Origin: Phycisphaerales bacterium
Lineage (GTDB): Bacteria; Planctomycetota; Phycisphaerae; Phycisphaerales; UBA1924
Length of the DNA stretch: 6,619 nucleotides
Assembly (NCBI GenBank): GCA_026982035.1
Contig: JALSHW010000014.1
Coordinates: 1 to 6,619 of the forward strand
Direction of reading: 5' to 3'
The translations under genes were made by a program, and so were the position numbers. The notes beneath the pieces are model-generated. The model had not been told where the DNA came from and searched no databases. It was given only the letters and a program-made list of their open reading frames with translations. Below are positions 6,210-6,619 of the stretch, one piece after another (within the stretch, counting starts at the first letter, position 1; the number at the start of each line of letters is the position of its first letter).

Positions 6210-6318
6210 CACTCAATAATCCGCATACGGATCAACCTCCCCATCAACCGCCCCGCCGTTCTCAATCACATCATGTTCATGATACGAAAGCGCCGCCGCC
6301 CCACCAAGCAGCACCGCC
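6210..6318. repeat. Direct repeat copy B (109 bp), within the intact gene end
   Basis: Partner of 4997-5105, with 108 of 109 bases identical. This copy covers the last 35 codons and stop of the intact minus-strand gene plus 3 bases beyond the stop. It is probably the ancestral location. Confidence 0.95.
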
Positions 6319-6617
6319 GCGATCCCAACGCGAACCAGCACATATTTGAACACCGACTTCCCATCAAACCGCAAAAGCCCAGTACACACCGCCCCAAGCA
6401 TCAACACCACCACAGGCAGCGACCGCAACTCCGAATGCACACTCGACCCAATCATCACCACAAGCACCACACCAATAAGAACCGTAATCCCCCCGCGTGA
6501 AAGCGTCATGGGTTTGCAAATGAGCCCCACCACCGCCGCAGCTCCAAGCACCGCCAGCACTCCAGGAATCACCGTCGATCCCGTCGCGCTGCCATTAAAG
6601 AACACGCTCGGCATCAT
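6213..6617 (-). CDS. Small multi-pass membrane protein, function unknown, possibly 5'-truncated
   Basis: 134 codons are visible, ending at TGA 6213-6215. Two ATGs stand at 6617 and 6614, right at the window edge, so the start cannot be judged and the gene may extend further. Hydrophobic segments at about 16-36, 43-59, 66-85 and 93-112 predict four membrane helices with short loops. The tail after the last helix (about 113-134) is hydrophilic and acidic, with HEHD and a final YADY. I recognise no family. Codons are C/G-ending like those of guaA, unlike the neighbouring PEP-CTERM-like gene. Its last 35 codons are duplicated at 5000-5105. Before the insertion or duplication it probably converged directly on guaA. 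Confidence 0.72.
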   Translation of the reverse strand: MMPSVFFNGSATGSTVIPGVLAVLGAAAVVGLICKPMTLSRGGITVLIGVVLVVMIGSSVHSELRSLPVVVLMLGAVCTGLLRFDGKSVFKYVLVRVGIAAVLLGGAAALSYHEHDVIENGGAVDGEVDPYADY

Positions 6618-6619
6618 CC

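Overview
The window looks like a chromosomal segment of a planctomycete, probably from the Phycisphaerae. This is inferred from one exported protein with a PAPASG/hydrophobic/RRRR tail (a PEP-CTERM-like sorting signal in the form common in that group), weak or absent Shine-Dalgarno sequences at most starts, a housekeeping gene with strongly C-ending codons, and several complex intergenic hairpin repeats. The assignment rests on style, not on a marker gene.

Layout. (1) 1-526, plus strand: the 3' part of an unrecognised multi-pass membrane protein. (2) 522-689: a compact MITE-like element (R1) with 22-bp terminal inverted repeats next to TA dinucleotides; it supplies the stop codon of the first gene. 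(3) 701-3072, minus strand: four genes in the order lipoprotein, RsbW/SpoIIAB-like ATP-binding kinase, STAS-domain anti-anti-sigma-like protein, MlaE-family permease. All run the same way with gaps of roughly 50-90 bases, so they are a likely operon. It combines partner-switching regulators with a lipid-transport permease. (4) 3240-4823, plus strand: complete guaA (GMP synthase), divergent from the operon. (5) 4824-6318: a rearranged region. Repeat R2 follows guaA, then a 109-bp copy of the 3' end of the last gene, then a lower-GC gene for a secreted PEP-CTERM-like protein (5258-6034), then repeat R3, then the second copy of the 109 bp as the real 3' end of a minus-strand membrane protein gene that reaches the window edge.

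The two most interesting signals are structural. R1, R2 and R3 each sit between the 3' ends of convergent genes and share one fold: a GGGTGCCC/GGGCACCC outer stem, a small hairpin, and a second hairpin carrying a GGTCTTGGTGGT core. Stem sequences differ between R1 and R3 while pairing is kept. In addition, the PEP-CTERM-like gene lies between near-perfect direct repeats (108/109 identical) of a gene's 3' end, giving a 1213-bp unit that looks like a cassette insertion or a tandem duplication which left the host gene intact.

No tRNA, rRNA, CRISPR array, transposase or integrase was seen.
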